NCBI GenBank assembly: GCA_024690695.1
Contig: JAILOS010000032.1
Coordinates: 1-26,657, forward strand
Reading direction: 5' to 3'
DNA length: 26,657 bases
Source: Oscillospiraceae bacterium
GTDB taxonomy: Bacteria; Bacillota_A; Clostridia; Oscillospirales; Oscillospiraceae
Positions 6,743-13,737 of this stretch are shown here, in pieces. Every line of letters begins with the position of its first letter. The first letter of the stretch is position 1. Under the pieces are notes generated by a model. That model saw only the letters and a list, made by a program, of their open reading frames with translations. It was not told the DNA's origin and ran no database searches. The position numbers were made by a program, and so were the translations under genes.

Positions 6743-7339
6743 TTACGAGTGGTTCTCGCCTTCGTTTTCTCCCGTTTTTTCGCGGATCAGGCGGACCAGC
6801 GCCGGAGAAGCCTGCAGCGCGCAGATCACGGCCGTCTGCACGGCCAGCATAACGAAGAACTGCGGCACGCGGGCGGCCAGCAGCGCCTTCAGACTGGTCA
6901 GCTCCATAAAGCGCGCAAAGTCCGCGCCGGCCAGCTCCGCGGGGGAAGAGCGGAAAAAGACCGCGATCATCAGGGTGTTGAGCACGAGCGTCACCAGAAA
7001 GCAGTTCGTCAGCGCGGCGAGAAAGGCGCGCAGCCAGCTTTTTTCGCGCCGGTAGAGAAAGAGCCCGAACAGGAGGCCCGTCAGCGCGGCCGTCAGCGTA
7101 AAGCCCGGAAAATAGGCGCCGGTCGGGAACAGCAGCGCCCCGATCAAATCGCCCAGCGCGGCCGTCAGCGCCGCCCAGGCCGGGCCGTACAGCATCGCGG
7201 ACGCCGCCACGGCGGCAAAGCCCAGGCCGATCTTCATCAGCGGCGTGTTGATCGCCAGCACCCGGGTGAACACCACGTCCAGCGCGATCAGCAGCGCCGA
7301 CACGGTCAGCTGCCGCAGCGTGATTTTCTGTTCAGACAT
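6743..7339 (-). CDS. folT: Folate-specific ECF transporter S component
   Basis: A 198-residue membrane protein that binds folate and works with the shared EcfA/EcfA'/EcfT energising module, which must be encoded elsewhere. About six hydrophobic helices are visible, opening ITLRQLTVSALLIALDVVFT, then KIGLGFAAVAASAMLYGP and AALGDLIGALLFPTGAYFPG, a pattern typical of FolT-type S components. The real start is the ATG at 7339, behind an AAGGAGG site; the longer reading frame to 7459 runs through the riboswitch. A tetrahydrofolate riboswitch directly upstream gives independent support for the substrate. No clear terminator was found after the stop. Confidence 0.93.
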   Translation of the reverse strand: MSEQKITLRQLTVSALLIALDVVFTRVLAINTPLMKIGLGFAAVAASAMLYGPAWAALTAALGDLIGALLFPTGAYFPGFTLTAALTGLLFGLFLYRREKSWLRAFLAALTNCFLVTLVLNTLMIAVFFRSSPAELAGADFARFMELTSLKALLAARVPQFFVMLAVQTAVICALQASPALVRLIREKTGENEGENHS

Positions 7340-7374
7340 AAAAAAGCCTCCTTTCCACGGTCGCGGAAAAGAGG
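7340..7374 (-). terminator. Expression platform of the THF riboswitch: hairpin holding the ribosome site
   Basis: On the minus strand CCTCTTTTCC, an eight-base loop, GGAAAGGAGG, then CTTTTTT and directly the folT ATG. The 3' arm contains the Shine-Dalgarno sequence AAGGAGG, and a T6 run follows. The same hairpin could therefore block translation and terminate transcription. An alternative pairing CACGG (7384-7388) with CCGTG (7356-7360) would open it. Confidence 0.75.
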
Positions 7375-7388
7375 TCGCCCATTCCGTG

Positions 7389-7482
7389 ACAGCGGACGCG
7401 GGAATCCATCGCAGCACCTTCGTGCTTTCGTCCGGCGGCGACATCCCATCTGCCGGCACTTGACGCGGTTTCCCTACTCTGT
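7389..7482 (-). promoter_or_regulatory. Tetrahydrofolate (THF) riboswitch
   Basis: About 94 nt on the minus strand. It contains the conserved stretches of the THF riboswitch in order: ACAGAGUAGG, CGCGUCAAGUGCCGG, AUGGGAUGU, GCCGGACGAA, GGUGC, GGAUUCCCGCGUCCGCUGU. The ends pair (ACAG/CUGU). It lies directly upstream of folT. THF riboswitches of Clostridia are known to control folate uptake and synthesis genes, usually switching them off when folate is plentiful. Confidence 0.93.
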
Positions 7483-7500
7483 CAATTTTCGTTCGCGCTC

Positions 7501-7529
7501 AATATATCACAGCGGCGCGCGCAATGCAA
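7501..7529 (-). promoter_or_regulatory. Promoter of the THF riboswitch-folT transcript
   Basis: On the minus strand TTGCAT (7524-7529), 17 bp, TATATT (7501-7506). The predicted start near 7494 lies just before the riboswitch. Confidence 0.7.
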
Positions 7530-7555
7530 GAGCGCGGAGCTCTTTTTTCGGCGCG

Positions 7556-7590
7556 AAAAACGGAGAGAGAAGACGCTTCTCTCTCCGTTT
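7556..7590 (-). terminator. Intrinsic terminator of fbp
   Basis: A 13-15 bp hairpin (AACGGAGAGAGAAG/CTTCTCTCTCCGTT) around a three-base loop. A T5 run follows on the minus strand, 5 bp after the fbp stop. Confidence 0.9.
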
Positions 7591-7595
7591 GCACT

Positions 7596-9593
7596 TCAGT
7601 TCTGGGTCCGGTGGATCTCGGTAACGGCGCCGTCGCGATAGGCCTCCAGCAGGAGCCGCAGGTCGTCGATCCGCGCCTGAAGCTCGCGGCCGATGTCGGT
7701 CTCCCTGATCTTCTGCCGGGATTCCATGCGCTCGAAAACCGTCGTGGCCGAGGCGATGTCGTAGTTCTCGCGGATCGCCCGCTCGCGGCCGACAAAGGGC
7801 TGATGCGCCACGATGCGCAGCGTGCGCGAATTGTAGATCAGCGTATACCCGGCGATGCCGGAGGTGGACTGATAGGCCTTGCAGAAGCCGCCGTCGATGA
7901 CGAGCAGCTTGCCGCCGCCCTTGATCGGGCTTTCGCCCTTCTTCGCCTTGACCGGGATGTGGCCGTTGATGATGTGGCAGTGCGGCCCCTCCAGCCCGAA
8001 CTCATGCAGGATCCGGTCGCAGACCTCCGGGTCCTCGTAGAGCGTATAATAGGCGTTTTTCGGCTCGGTCCAGGCGCTCTCGTCCGCGATGAGACGGCGC
8101 TCGAAGGTCGTCATCCGGTCGCGGCCGAAGATCGGACTGTTGCGCCCGGCCCAGAGGAACCACAGCAGGTCCATGCCCAGCTTGCGCTCGGGCGTGTTCG
8201 GCGGCGTGTAATAGGCCTGGCGGGCGGCGACGTCCAGATAGTCCAGGAAATCCTTGCCCCGGCGTTCCGTGCCGTCGAGCCGGAAGCTCATCATCTCGCC
8301 CGTCTCCGTCATCGGGATGCAGCCGTGCAGGAGGAGATTCCCGTTATAGGTCTTGTAAACGCTGCCCTTGGAATACAGGAAGCTCACGTGCCGCTGCAGC
8401 TTTTCGCTGCGGCGGAAGGAGGCGGTGAGGCGGTCGATGACCTCGCTCTCCTCCGGCGTCAGCGTATAGGGGTCGGCGGGATCGACGGTCGGGAAGTCCG
8501 TGTCCTCCAGCGGCCAGGTCACGCCGCGGATCGTGATGCACTTGTTCTCGTAGTCGATCTTGTCCAGCAGCAGGCGGTCGTCCATGCCGTACTCGGGATG
8601 GCGCAGGATCTTCTGCCCCTCCAGCTTGAAGAGGATCACGGTGATGGCCTTGTGCATGCGCGCGGAAAGCAGCCGATCCTTCTCGGAGACGTGCATCGCG
8701 TCGTCCCCGGAGAGCTTGACGGCAAAGCGGGACACGTCGTGGTGCTTGTATACCTCGTTGGCAAAGACGGACAGCGGCCGCAGCGAGATGCCGTAGCCGG
8801 TCTCCACGACCTCGAGGTTGTTGTAGTGGATGGAGTTGGCCAGTACCGTGGCCACCAGCGTGCGGCTGCCGGAGGCGGCGCCCATCCAAAGCACGTCGTG
8901 GTTGCCCCACTGGATGTCCACGCTGTGGTGCTTCATCAGCGAGTCCATGATGATATCCGCGCGCGGACCGCGGTCGAAGATATCGCCCACGATGTGCAGC
9001 TGGTCCACCGCCGCCCATTTGATCAGCTCGCAGACCTCGATGATGAACTCCGGCGCCTGGCCGATCTCGATGATCGTGGCGATGATGTTCTCAAAATAGT
9101 CGCGCTTGTCCACCTCTTCGCCGTGGGTGTACAGCAGCTCCTCCAGGATATAGGCGTAGCTCGCCGGAAGCGCCTTGCGCACCTTGGAGCGGGTGTAGCG
9201 CTCGGATACCAGGCGGCAGAGCATGATGAGCCGGTGCAGCGTTACGCGGTACCACTCGTCCATGTCCGCGATCTGCGGCCGGAGCAGCTCCATCTTCTCC
9301 TCCGGATAGTAAATCAGCGTAGCCAGCTGCTCGCGCTCCTCGCGGGAGATGCTGTTGGAAAAGAGCAGGTCGATGCGCTCCCGGATCACGCCGGAGCAGG
9401 AGTTCATCAGGTGCAGAAAGGCCTCGTATTCCCCGTGCACGTCGGAGATGAAGTGCTCGCAGCCCTTGGGCAGGTTCAGGATCGCCTGCAGATTGATGAT
9501 CTCCGTGCCGGCGGCGCGCAGGTTCGGATACTGGCGGGAGAGCATTTTGAGATAATGCAGCTCCTCCGGGGTATAGCTTCGGTGCGTAGCCAT
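7596..9593 (-). CDS. fbp: Fructose-1,6-bisphosphatase, class III
   Basis: A 665-residue enzyme that hydrolyses fructose 1,6-bisphosphate to fructose 6-phosphate in gluconeogenesis. It belongs to the Firmicutes-type class III family, whose usual length is about 640-670 residues. Metal-site motifs of the metallophosphatase fold are visible: ISDVHGEYEAF (Asp51, His53), DIFDRGPRAD, WGNHDVLWMG, and the late INGHIPVK and LLVIDGGFCKAYQ segments. The N-terminus HYLKMLSRQYPNL also fits. The ATG at 9593 follows a GGGAGG site. It is a single-gene unit with its own terminator; a weak TACAAT box at 9630-9635 is the best promoter candidate. Confidence 0.96.
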   Translation of the reverse strand: MATHRSYTPEELHYLKMLSRQYPNLRAAGTEIINLQAILNLPKGCEHFISDVHGEYEAFLHLMNSCSGVIRERIDLLFSNSISREEREQLATLIYYPEEKMELLRPQIADMDEWYRVTLHRLIMLCRLVSERYTRSKVRKALPASYAYILEELLYTHGEEVDKRDYFENIIATIIEIGQAPEFIIEVCELIKWAAVDQLHIVGDIFDRGPRADIIMDSLMKHHSVDIQWGNHDVLWMGAASGSRTLVATVLANSIHYNNLEVVETGYGISLRPLSVFANEVYKHHDVSRFAVKLSGDDAMHVSEKDRLLSARMHKAITVILFKLEGQKILRHPEYGMDDRLLLDKIDYENKCITIRGVTWPLEDTDFPTVDPADPYTLTPEESEVIDRLTASFRRSEKLQRHVSFLYSKGSVYKTYNGNLLLHGCIPMTETGEMMSFRLDGTERRGKDFLDYLDVAARQAYYTPPNTPERKLGMDLLWFLWAGRNSPIFGRDRMTTFERRLIADESAWTEPKNAYYTLYEDPEVCDRILHEFGLEGPHCHIINGHIPVKAKKGESPIKGGGKLLVIDGGFCKAYQSTSGIAGYTLIYNSRTLRIVAHQPFVGRERAIRENYDIASATTVFERMESRQKIRETDIGRELQARIDDLRLLLEAYRDGAVTEIHRTQN

Positions 9594-9685
9594 GGCCAGA
9601 CCTCCCGTTCATTTTTGATCGTATATTTTATTGTATCACAGCGCGCCCGGTTTGAACAGAGGAGAATCTCTCGGATGTCGGCCCT

Positions 9686-9715
9686 GTATCAAATTTTCCG
9701 CCGCGGGAAATACTA
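9686..9715 (+). promoter_or_regulatory. Sigma-F-type promoter of sigG
   Basis: GTATC (9686-9690), exactly 15 bp, then GGAAATACTA (9706-9715). The -10 box fits the forespore sigma-F consensus GGNNANAHTR completely, and the -35 box fits GYATA at four of five positions. In Bacillus subtilis sigG is transcribed by sigma F, so site and gene agree. The predicted start is about 25 nt before the ATG. Confidence 0.75.
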
Positions 9716-9716
9716 A

Positions 9717-9740
9717 ACCTCGATCACAGAAAAGCGAGGT
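9717..9740 (+). promoter_or_regulatory. Inverted repeat covering the sigG ribosome site
   Basis: ACCTCG (9717-9722) and CGAGGT (9735-9740) around a 12-base loop. The 3' arm contains the likely ribosome site (GAGGT) of sigG. If the transcript begins near 9722, as the promoter predicts, the 5' arm would be mostly missing. The hairpin would then act only in longer transcripts. Confidence 0.5.
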
Positions 9741-9747
9741 GCGGGAC

Positions 9748-10524
9748 ATGCAGGGGAAGGTCGAGATCTGCGGCGTGAACACAGCGCAGCTGCCGGTACT
9801 CAAAAGCGCGGAGACGAGAACGCTGCTCGAACGGGCCCGCGCCGGCGACAAGGCCGCCCGGGAGCAGCTGATCGCCGGCAATCTGCGGCTCGTTCTGTCG
9901 GTGGTGCAGCGCTTCGCCGGGCGCGGCGAGAGCATGGACGACCTGTTCCAGGTCGGCGTGATCGGCCTGATCAAGGCCGTCGACGCCTTCGATCTCAAGC
10001 AGAACGTCCAGTTTTCCACCTACGGCGTCCCGATGATCGCCGGAGAGCTGCGGCGCTTTCTGCGCGACCACAGCGCGCTGCGCGTCAGCCGCTCGATGCG
10101 CGACACCGCCTATCGCGTGCTGCAGGCCAAGGAAAAACTGACTGCCCGCGACGGGCGGGAGCCGGGCGTAGAGCAGATCGCGCGGGAGCTGGGCATCCCC
10201 CGGCAGGAGGTCGTCTTCGCGATGGACGCGGTCTGCGAGCCGGTGAGCCTCTATGAGCCGGTGTTCAGCGACGGCGGAGAAAACGCGACCGTGATGGACC
10301 AGATCGGGGATCCCTGCAACACCGACGAACACTGGCTGGAGCAGATCGCCCTGGCCGACGCGATGCGCCGCCTCAGCCCGCGGGAAAAGCGGATCCTCGC
10401 CCTGCGCTTCTACGACGGGCGCACGCAGATGGAGGTCGCCCGCGAGGTCGGCATCTCGCAGGCCCAGGTCTCGCGCCTGGAGAAGAATGCGATCTCGCAA
10501 ATCAAAAAGAATATGAGTTCGTAG
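9748..10524 (+). CDS. sigG: Forespore sigma factor SigG
   Basis: A 258-residue sigma-70 family factor that drives late forespore gene expression in sporulation. The SigG-specific N-terminus KVEICGVNTAQLPVL is present. Region 2 follows (GNLRLVLSVVQRFAGRGE, DDLFQVGVIGLIKAVDAFD), then region 3 and a region 4 helix-turn-helix (TQMEVAREVGISQAQVSRLE). The start at 9748 matches the family; the open frame extends upstream to 9631 but those codons cross the promoter. The gene stands alone between fbp and dapF, both on the other strand, and not beside spoIIGA-sigE as in Bacillus. This gene shows that the organism is, or descends from, a spore-former. Confidence 0.96.
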   Translation: MQGKVEICGVNTAQLPVLKSAETRTLLERARAGDKAAREQLIAGNLRLVLSVVQRFAGRGESMDDLFQVGVIGLIKAVDAFDLKQNVQFSTYGVPMIAGELRRFLRDHSALRVSRSMRDTAYRVLQAKEKLTARDGREPGVEQIARELGIPRQEVVFAMDAVCEPVSLYEPVFSDGGENATVMDQIGDPCNTDEHWLEQIALADAMRRLSPREKRILALRFYDGRTQMEVAREVGISQAQVSRLEKNAISQIKKNMSS

Positions 10525-10538
10525 CGCTTCGTGCTTAG

Positions 10539-10574
10539 AAAAAGGACCCGGAAACAGAGTTTCCGGGTCCTTTT
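10539..10574. terminator. Bidirectional terminator between sigG and dapF
   Basis: A perfect hairpin (AAAAGGACCCGGAAAC/GTTTCCGGGTCCTTTT) with a three-base loop and A and T runs on either side. It serves the convergent sigG and dapF genes. Confidence 0.92.
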
Positions 10575-11389
10575 CAATCATCAAACTCTTTGACCGCGGC
10601 GGTCGGGCCGGTCAGCAGCAGCTCGCTCACGCGGTCCCCCTCGCGTCGGAAGCGGACGGAAAGCTCGCCGCCGGGCATGTCGATCGTCAGCGAGTCGCCG
10701 GGGAGCCGCCCGCGCCGGGCAAGACTCACGGCGATGGCGCCGCAGCCGGTGCCGCAGGCCAGTGTGAAATCCTCCACGCCGCGCTCGAAGGTGATCGCGC
10801 GCACGCGCTCCGCCTCCGTCCGGCAGACAAAGCTGACGTTCGCGCCGCGCGGGAAGACCGGGCTGTGCCGCAGGGCGCGCCCGCGCTCGCGCAGCGCGTC
10901 GAGCTCGTCGAAATCGCTCTCCGGCACTTCCACGACGGCATGCGGAATGCCGGGCTCGCCGAGCTCGACATAGGCGCAGTCCCAGACCGCGCCCTGCGCC
11001 TCGGCCGCGCGGTGCGGATCGATCACCGCAGGGTCGTTGAGCCGCACCTCGTAGCGCTCTGCGTCGATCCGCCGGGCGGTCACAAGCCCCGCCGTGGCGA
11101 GGATCCGGATCCGCTCCGGATCGGGCGCGAGGCCGTGCTCGACGCCGTAGCGCGCGATGCAGCGCGCGCCGTTGCCGCACATCTCGCCCAGGCTGCCGTC
11201 CGAATTATAGAACAGCATACCGAAGTCCGCCGCGTCCCCGGCGGGGACGACGACGATCAGTCCGTCCGCGTCGGCAAGCCGGCATAAACGCAGGGCGAGG
11301 CCGCTGAGGTCCTCGCCCTGGAGTTCGCCGTGCAGGTCCTCCGTCAGAACGAAGGAGTTGCCTGCGCCGTGCATTTTGATCGCGTGCAT
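10574..11389 (-). CDS. dapF: Diaminopimelate epimerase (DapF family)
   Basis: A 271-residue PLP-independent racemase of the DapF fold. In lysine and peptidoglycan synthesis it converts LL- to meso-diaminopimelate. Both catalytic cysteines are present: Cys71 in EMCGNGARC and Cys212 in LACGTG. The substrate residues Asn11 (GAGNSF), Asn62 (YNSDG), Asn184 (GANVSF) and Glu202-Arg203 (FERG) are also seen. Two usual residues differ: the GNPH motif reads GIPH (Ile148), and the residue after CGTG is Cys216 instead of Ser. This may be a clade variant, or the substrate could differ. Start ATG at 11389 follows the transporter stop with no gap, so the two are translationally linked. Confidence 0.88.
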   Translation of the reverse strand: MHAIKMHGAGNSFVLTEDLHGELQGEDLSGLALRLCRLADADGLIVVVPAGDAADFGMLFYNSDGSLGEMCGNGARCIARYGVEHGLAPDPERIRILATAGLVTARRIDAERYEVRLNDPAVIDPHRAAEAQGAVWDCAYVELGEPGIPHAVVEVPESDFDELDALRERGRALRHSPVFPRGANVSFVCRTEAERVRAITFERGVEDFTLACGTGCGAIAVSLARRGRLPGDSLTIDMPGGELSVRFRREGDRVSELLLTGPTAAVKEFDD

Positions 11390-12634
11390 TTACTGTTTTT
11401 CTTTCTTGGCCTTGAGCGCCTTCTGAAGCCAATCCTTGCCGTCGTTGAAGCGGGAGACGATGTAGGAGGCCACGTAGTCGCCGGCCGCGTTGACCATGGT
11501 GGCAGGGGGGTCGACCAGGTCGCCGATGGCCTGCGCGATCGGGAAGGCGATGGGCAGCGCCTCGGGGAAGAACAGGGAGCAGAGCACCAGCTCGCCGGTG
11601 CCGCCGCCGCCGGGGATGCCGGACATGGCGACCGAGGAGACCGTCGCGACAATGATCGCAAGGATCGCGTCGCCGGAGTTGAAGTCCACGCCGAACATGC
11701 CGAAGAGGAAGGCGACCTTGATGATCGCGCTCATGCCGGAGCCGTCCATGTTCATCGTGGCGCCCATCGGCAGCACGATATCGGTGACGTCCTTGGAGAT
11801 GCCGGTGTCCTCGGAGACCTCCATGTTGGTCGGGATCGTCGCAACGGAGGAGCAGGTGCCGAAGGCCACGGCCGCCGGGCGGAACAGGTGCTGGAACATG
11901 ACCTTGACGGCGCCCTTGCCGCCGCCGAAGCGGGCGTAGAGCGGGAAGATCAGGAACATGTAGGCGAAGGAGACTACGTAGTAGATGATGATGGCCTTGG
12001 CGTACTCGCCGATGAAGTAAGCGCCGTTGGAGGCCACAAGAGCCGCGAAGAAGCCCAGGAAGCCGATCGGGGCGTAGTAGGTGATGAGCTTGACGACCTT
12101 CATCAGGACGTTGGTAATCTCCTCAAGGAGCTTGGCGACCTTGGTCTCGGGCCCGCCGCACATCTGCACGCCGAAGCCGAAGAACACGGCCGCGACGATG
12201 ATCTGGAAGATCTTGCGGCGGCTCCAGAGCTCGTTGAAGTCCGCAGCCGTCAGGAAGCCGACGACCGCATCGCCGAAGGGCAGCGGATCCTGCGTTTTTT
12301 CGGTATAGCTGGGCGTGCCGGTGAAGAGGCCGCCCGGGATCAGACGCACGATCACGTACATGATCAGAGAGGCGATGACCGTCGTGCACATAAAGGTGAG
12401 GACCGTCGTGCCCATCAGCTTGCCGGCGCGCCTGGCGCCCTTCATGTTGGCGATCGCCGAGGCGATGGAGAAGAAGACCAGCGGCACGACGACGCAGAAC
12501 ATCAGGTTGCAGAACAGGTCGCCCAGCGGGGCGAGCGCCTTGGCGCCGTCCCAGACCGCGCCGACGACGCAGCCCAGAATGATGCCGACGATCATGGCGA
12601 CCAGGAAAAAGTTGTTTTTCAGAAACTTAGCCAT
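11390..12634 (-). CDS. Dicarboxylate/amino acid:cation symporter (DAACS family), probably for neutral amino acids
   Basis: A 414-residue Na+ or H+-coupled transporter of the glutamate/aspartate symporter fold, with about eight helices and two re-entrant hairpins. Hairpin 1 carries SSVATIPTN, helix 7 NMDGSG, and hairpin 2 SGIPGGGGTGEL. In helix 8 the usual D-x-x-R-T motif reads VDPPATMVNAAGD: the aspartate that binds the amino group and the later Asn and Asp are kept. The arginine that holds the acidic side chain is Ala. This favours a neutral substrate such as Ser, Thr or Ala over Glu/Asp. The start is the ATG at 12634 behind AAGGAGG; a TTG two codons earlier lies nearer the ribosome site. 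It runs directly into dapF. Confidence 0.92.
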   Translation of the reverse strand: MAKFLKNNFFLVAMIVGIILGCVVGAVWDGAKALAPLGDLFCNLMFCVVVPLVFFSIASAIANMKGARRAGKLMGTTVLTFMCTTVIASLIMYVIVRLIPGGLFTGTPSYTEKTQDPLPFGDAVVGFLTAADFNELWSRRKIFQIIVAAVFFGFGVQMCGGPETKVAKLLEEITNVLMKVVKLITYYAPIGFLGFFAALVASNGAYFIGEYAKAIIIYYVVSFAYMFLIFPLYARFGGGKGAVKVMFQHLFRPAAVAFGTCSSVATIPTNMEVSEDTGISKDVTDIVLPMGATMNMDGSGMSAIIKVAFLFGMFGVDFNSGDAILAIIVATVSSVAMSGIPGGGGTGELVLCSLFFPEALPIAFPIAQAIGDLVDPPATMVNAAGDYVASYIVSRFNDGKDWLQKALKAKKEKQ

Positions 12635-12666
12635 AACCAAATCCTCCTTGAGGCGATTTCTGCTCC

Positions 12667-12695
12667 ATTATATTTCACTTAAATCGCAATGGCAA
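12667..12695 (-). promoter_or_regulatory. Promoter of the transporter-dapF operon
   Basis: On the minus strand TTGCCA (12690-12695), 17 bp, perfect TATAAT (12667-12672). Back-to-back with the AraC-gene promoter. Confidence 0.82.
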
Positions 12696-12697
12696 TG

Positions 12698-12729
12698 GCA
12701 CTTTGTGCTTGAAACCTTGCAAAAAGTGC
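12698..12729. promoter_or_regulatory. Operator-like inverted repeat in the divergent intergenic region
   Basis: GCACTTTGTGC (12698-12708) and GCAAAAAGTGC (12719-12729), ten of eleven positions complementary, ten bases apart. It covers the -35 box and spacer of the AraC gene promoter and lies just upstream of the divergent -35 box. Confidence 0.55.
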
Positions 12730-12737
12730 TGTATAAT
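12709..12737 (+). promoter_or_regulatory. Promoter of the AraC-family regulator gene
   Basis: TTGAAA (12709-12714), 17 bp, perfect TATAAT (12732-12737), about 27 bp upstream of the start codon at 12765. Confidence 0.85.
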
Positions 12738-12764
12738 AGAGCGCGATCGAAAGGAGGCCGGGAT

Positions 12765-13607
12765 ATGGCCAGAGAACGGACTGTCGCCCGCGAGGGCTAT
12801 CTGGAGGAGGACTACCACTACTTCCATCTGCGGGATACCGCGGGACAGGAGCGGGATTTCCACTTCCACGACTTTGACAAGATCGTGCTGCTGCTGGCCG
12901 GGCGGGTGGATTACACGGTGGAGAACGTGAGCTACGCGCTCCGGCCCTGGGACGTGCTGCTGGTGAAGCACCACACGATCCACAAGGCGGTGATCGACCG
13001 GACGGTGCCCTACGACCGAGTGATCGTCTATCTCGACCGGCGCTTTTTCGCGCGCAGCGCCCCCGGCGGCGGGCTGACCGACTGCTTCGACTGGGCCGAC
13101 CGCAGCCGCCAGTACCTGCTGACGCCGGACGACATGCAGAAGAAAGCGCTGGCCGGGGCGATCAGCGCCTACGAGGCCCTGATCGGCGACCGAGAGCTCG
13201 GCGCGCAGACGCTGCGCGACAACTGCATCGTCAATCTCCTCGTCCACATCAACCGCCTGTCGGTCAGCGCCGCCGCGCCGCTGCCGAGCGAGTCCGCCGC
13301 CGACCCGAAAATCGCCCAGACGCTGAGCTACATCAACGAGCACCTCGCCGGAGAGCTGACGGTGGAGCAGCTCAGCGAGCGGGTCTTTCTCAGCCGTTAT
13401 CACTTCATGCGCCTGTTCAAGGCGCAGACCGGCCAGAGCGTGCACGCCTACGTGCGCGAAAAGCGCCTGCTGCACGCGGCGCGGCTGATCCGCGAGGGCG
13501 TGCCCGCGGCCCGCGCGGCCCAGGAGAGCGGCTTTGCGGACTACTCGGCCTTTCACCGCGCCTTCCGGGAGCTCTTCGGCACGAGCCCGGGAAAGCTGCG
13601 CTCCTGA
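12765..13607 (+). CDS. AraC-family transcriptional regulator with N-terminal cupin
   Basis: A 280-residue regulator. Residues 30-80 form a cupin-like sensing domain (HFHDFDKIVLLLAGRVDY, ALRPWDVLLVKHHTIHK), as in sugar-responsive AraC proteins. Residues 183-280 are the paired helix-turn-helix DNA-binding domain (LTVEQLSERVFLSRYHFMRL, GFADYSAFHRAFRELFGTSP). The ATG at 12765 follows AAAGGAGG; the open frame further upstream overlaps the divergent transporter gene. It lies just before the glycosidase operon, so that operon is the most likely target; the divergent amino acid transporter operon is the alternative. The inverted repeat over its own promoter suggests regulation at that point. Its stop codon overlaps a cre-like palindrome. 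Confidence 0.92.
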   Translation: MARERTVAREGYLEEDYHYFHLRDTAGQERDFHFHDFDKIVLLLAGRVDYTVENVSYALRPWDVLLVKHHTIHKAVIDRTVPYDRVIVYLDRRFFARSAPGGGLTDCFDWADRSRQYLLTPDDMQKKALAGAISAYEALIGDRELGAQTLRDNCIVNLLVHINRLSVSAAAPLPSESAADPKIAQTLSYINEHLAGELTVEQLSERVFLSRYHFMRLFKAQTGQSVHAYVREKRLLHAARLIREGVPAARAAQESGFADYSAFHRAFRELFGTSPGKLRS

Positions 13608-13618
13608 AAGCGCTTTCC
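13605..13618. promoter_or_regulatory. cre-like palindrome (CcpA/LacI-family operator)
   Basis: TGAAAGCGCTTTCC, containing a perfect 12-bp palindrome. It fits the catabolite-responsive element consensus TGWAANCGNTNWCA at 13 of 14 positions. It lies 25 bp upstream of the -35 box of the glycosidase operon and overlaps the TGA of the AraC gene. At this position it might serve activation or roadblock repression. Confidence 0.7.
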
Positions 13619-13643
13619 CCGCCCGGACGCGCGGAAGAAAAGA

Positions 13644-13672
13644 TTGTCTTTTTCCGGCTGTCATGTTATGAT
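13644..13672 (+). promoter_or_regulatory. Promoter of the five-gene glycosidase operon
   Basis: TTGTCT (13644-13649), 17 bp, TATGAT (13667-13672), followed by a leader of about 60 nt. Confidence 0.7.
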
Positions 13673-13737
13673 AAAGGATGCGAAACGAGGGCCGAAGGCG
13701 GTCCTCCGCACAGCTTGAACGAAAGAGAGGGTTATTC

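Noticed and set aside
7340..7459. Longer FolT start at 7459
   Set aside because: That frame would read through the THF riboswitch and its output hairpin. The ATG at 7339 has a perfect ribosome site and matches the family N-terminus.
9631..9747. Upstream extension of SigG to 9631
   Set aside because: The added residues are unlike any SigG and cover the sigma-F-like promoter; the start at 9748 fits the family.
13605..13618. GAAAGCGCTTTC as a terminator of the AraC gene
   Set aside because: Six-base arms with no loop and no T run cannot form an intrinsic terminator; the site fits a LacI/CcpA operator far better.
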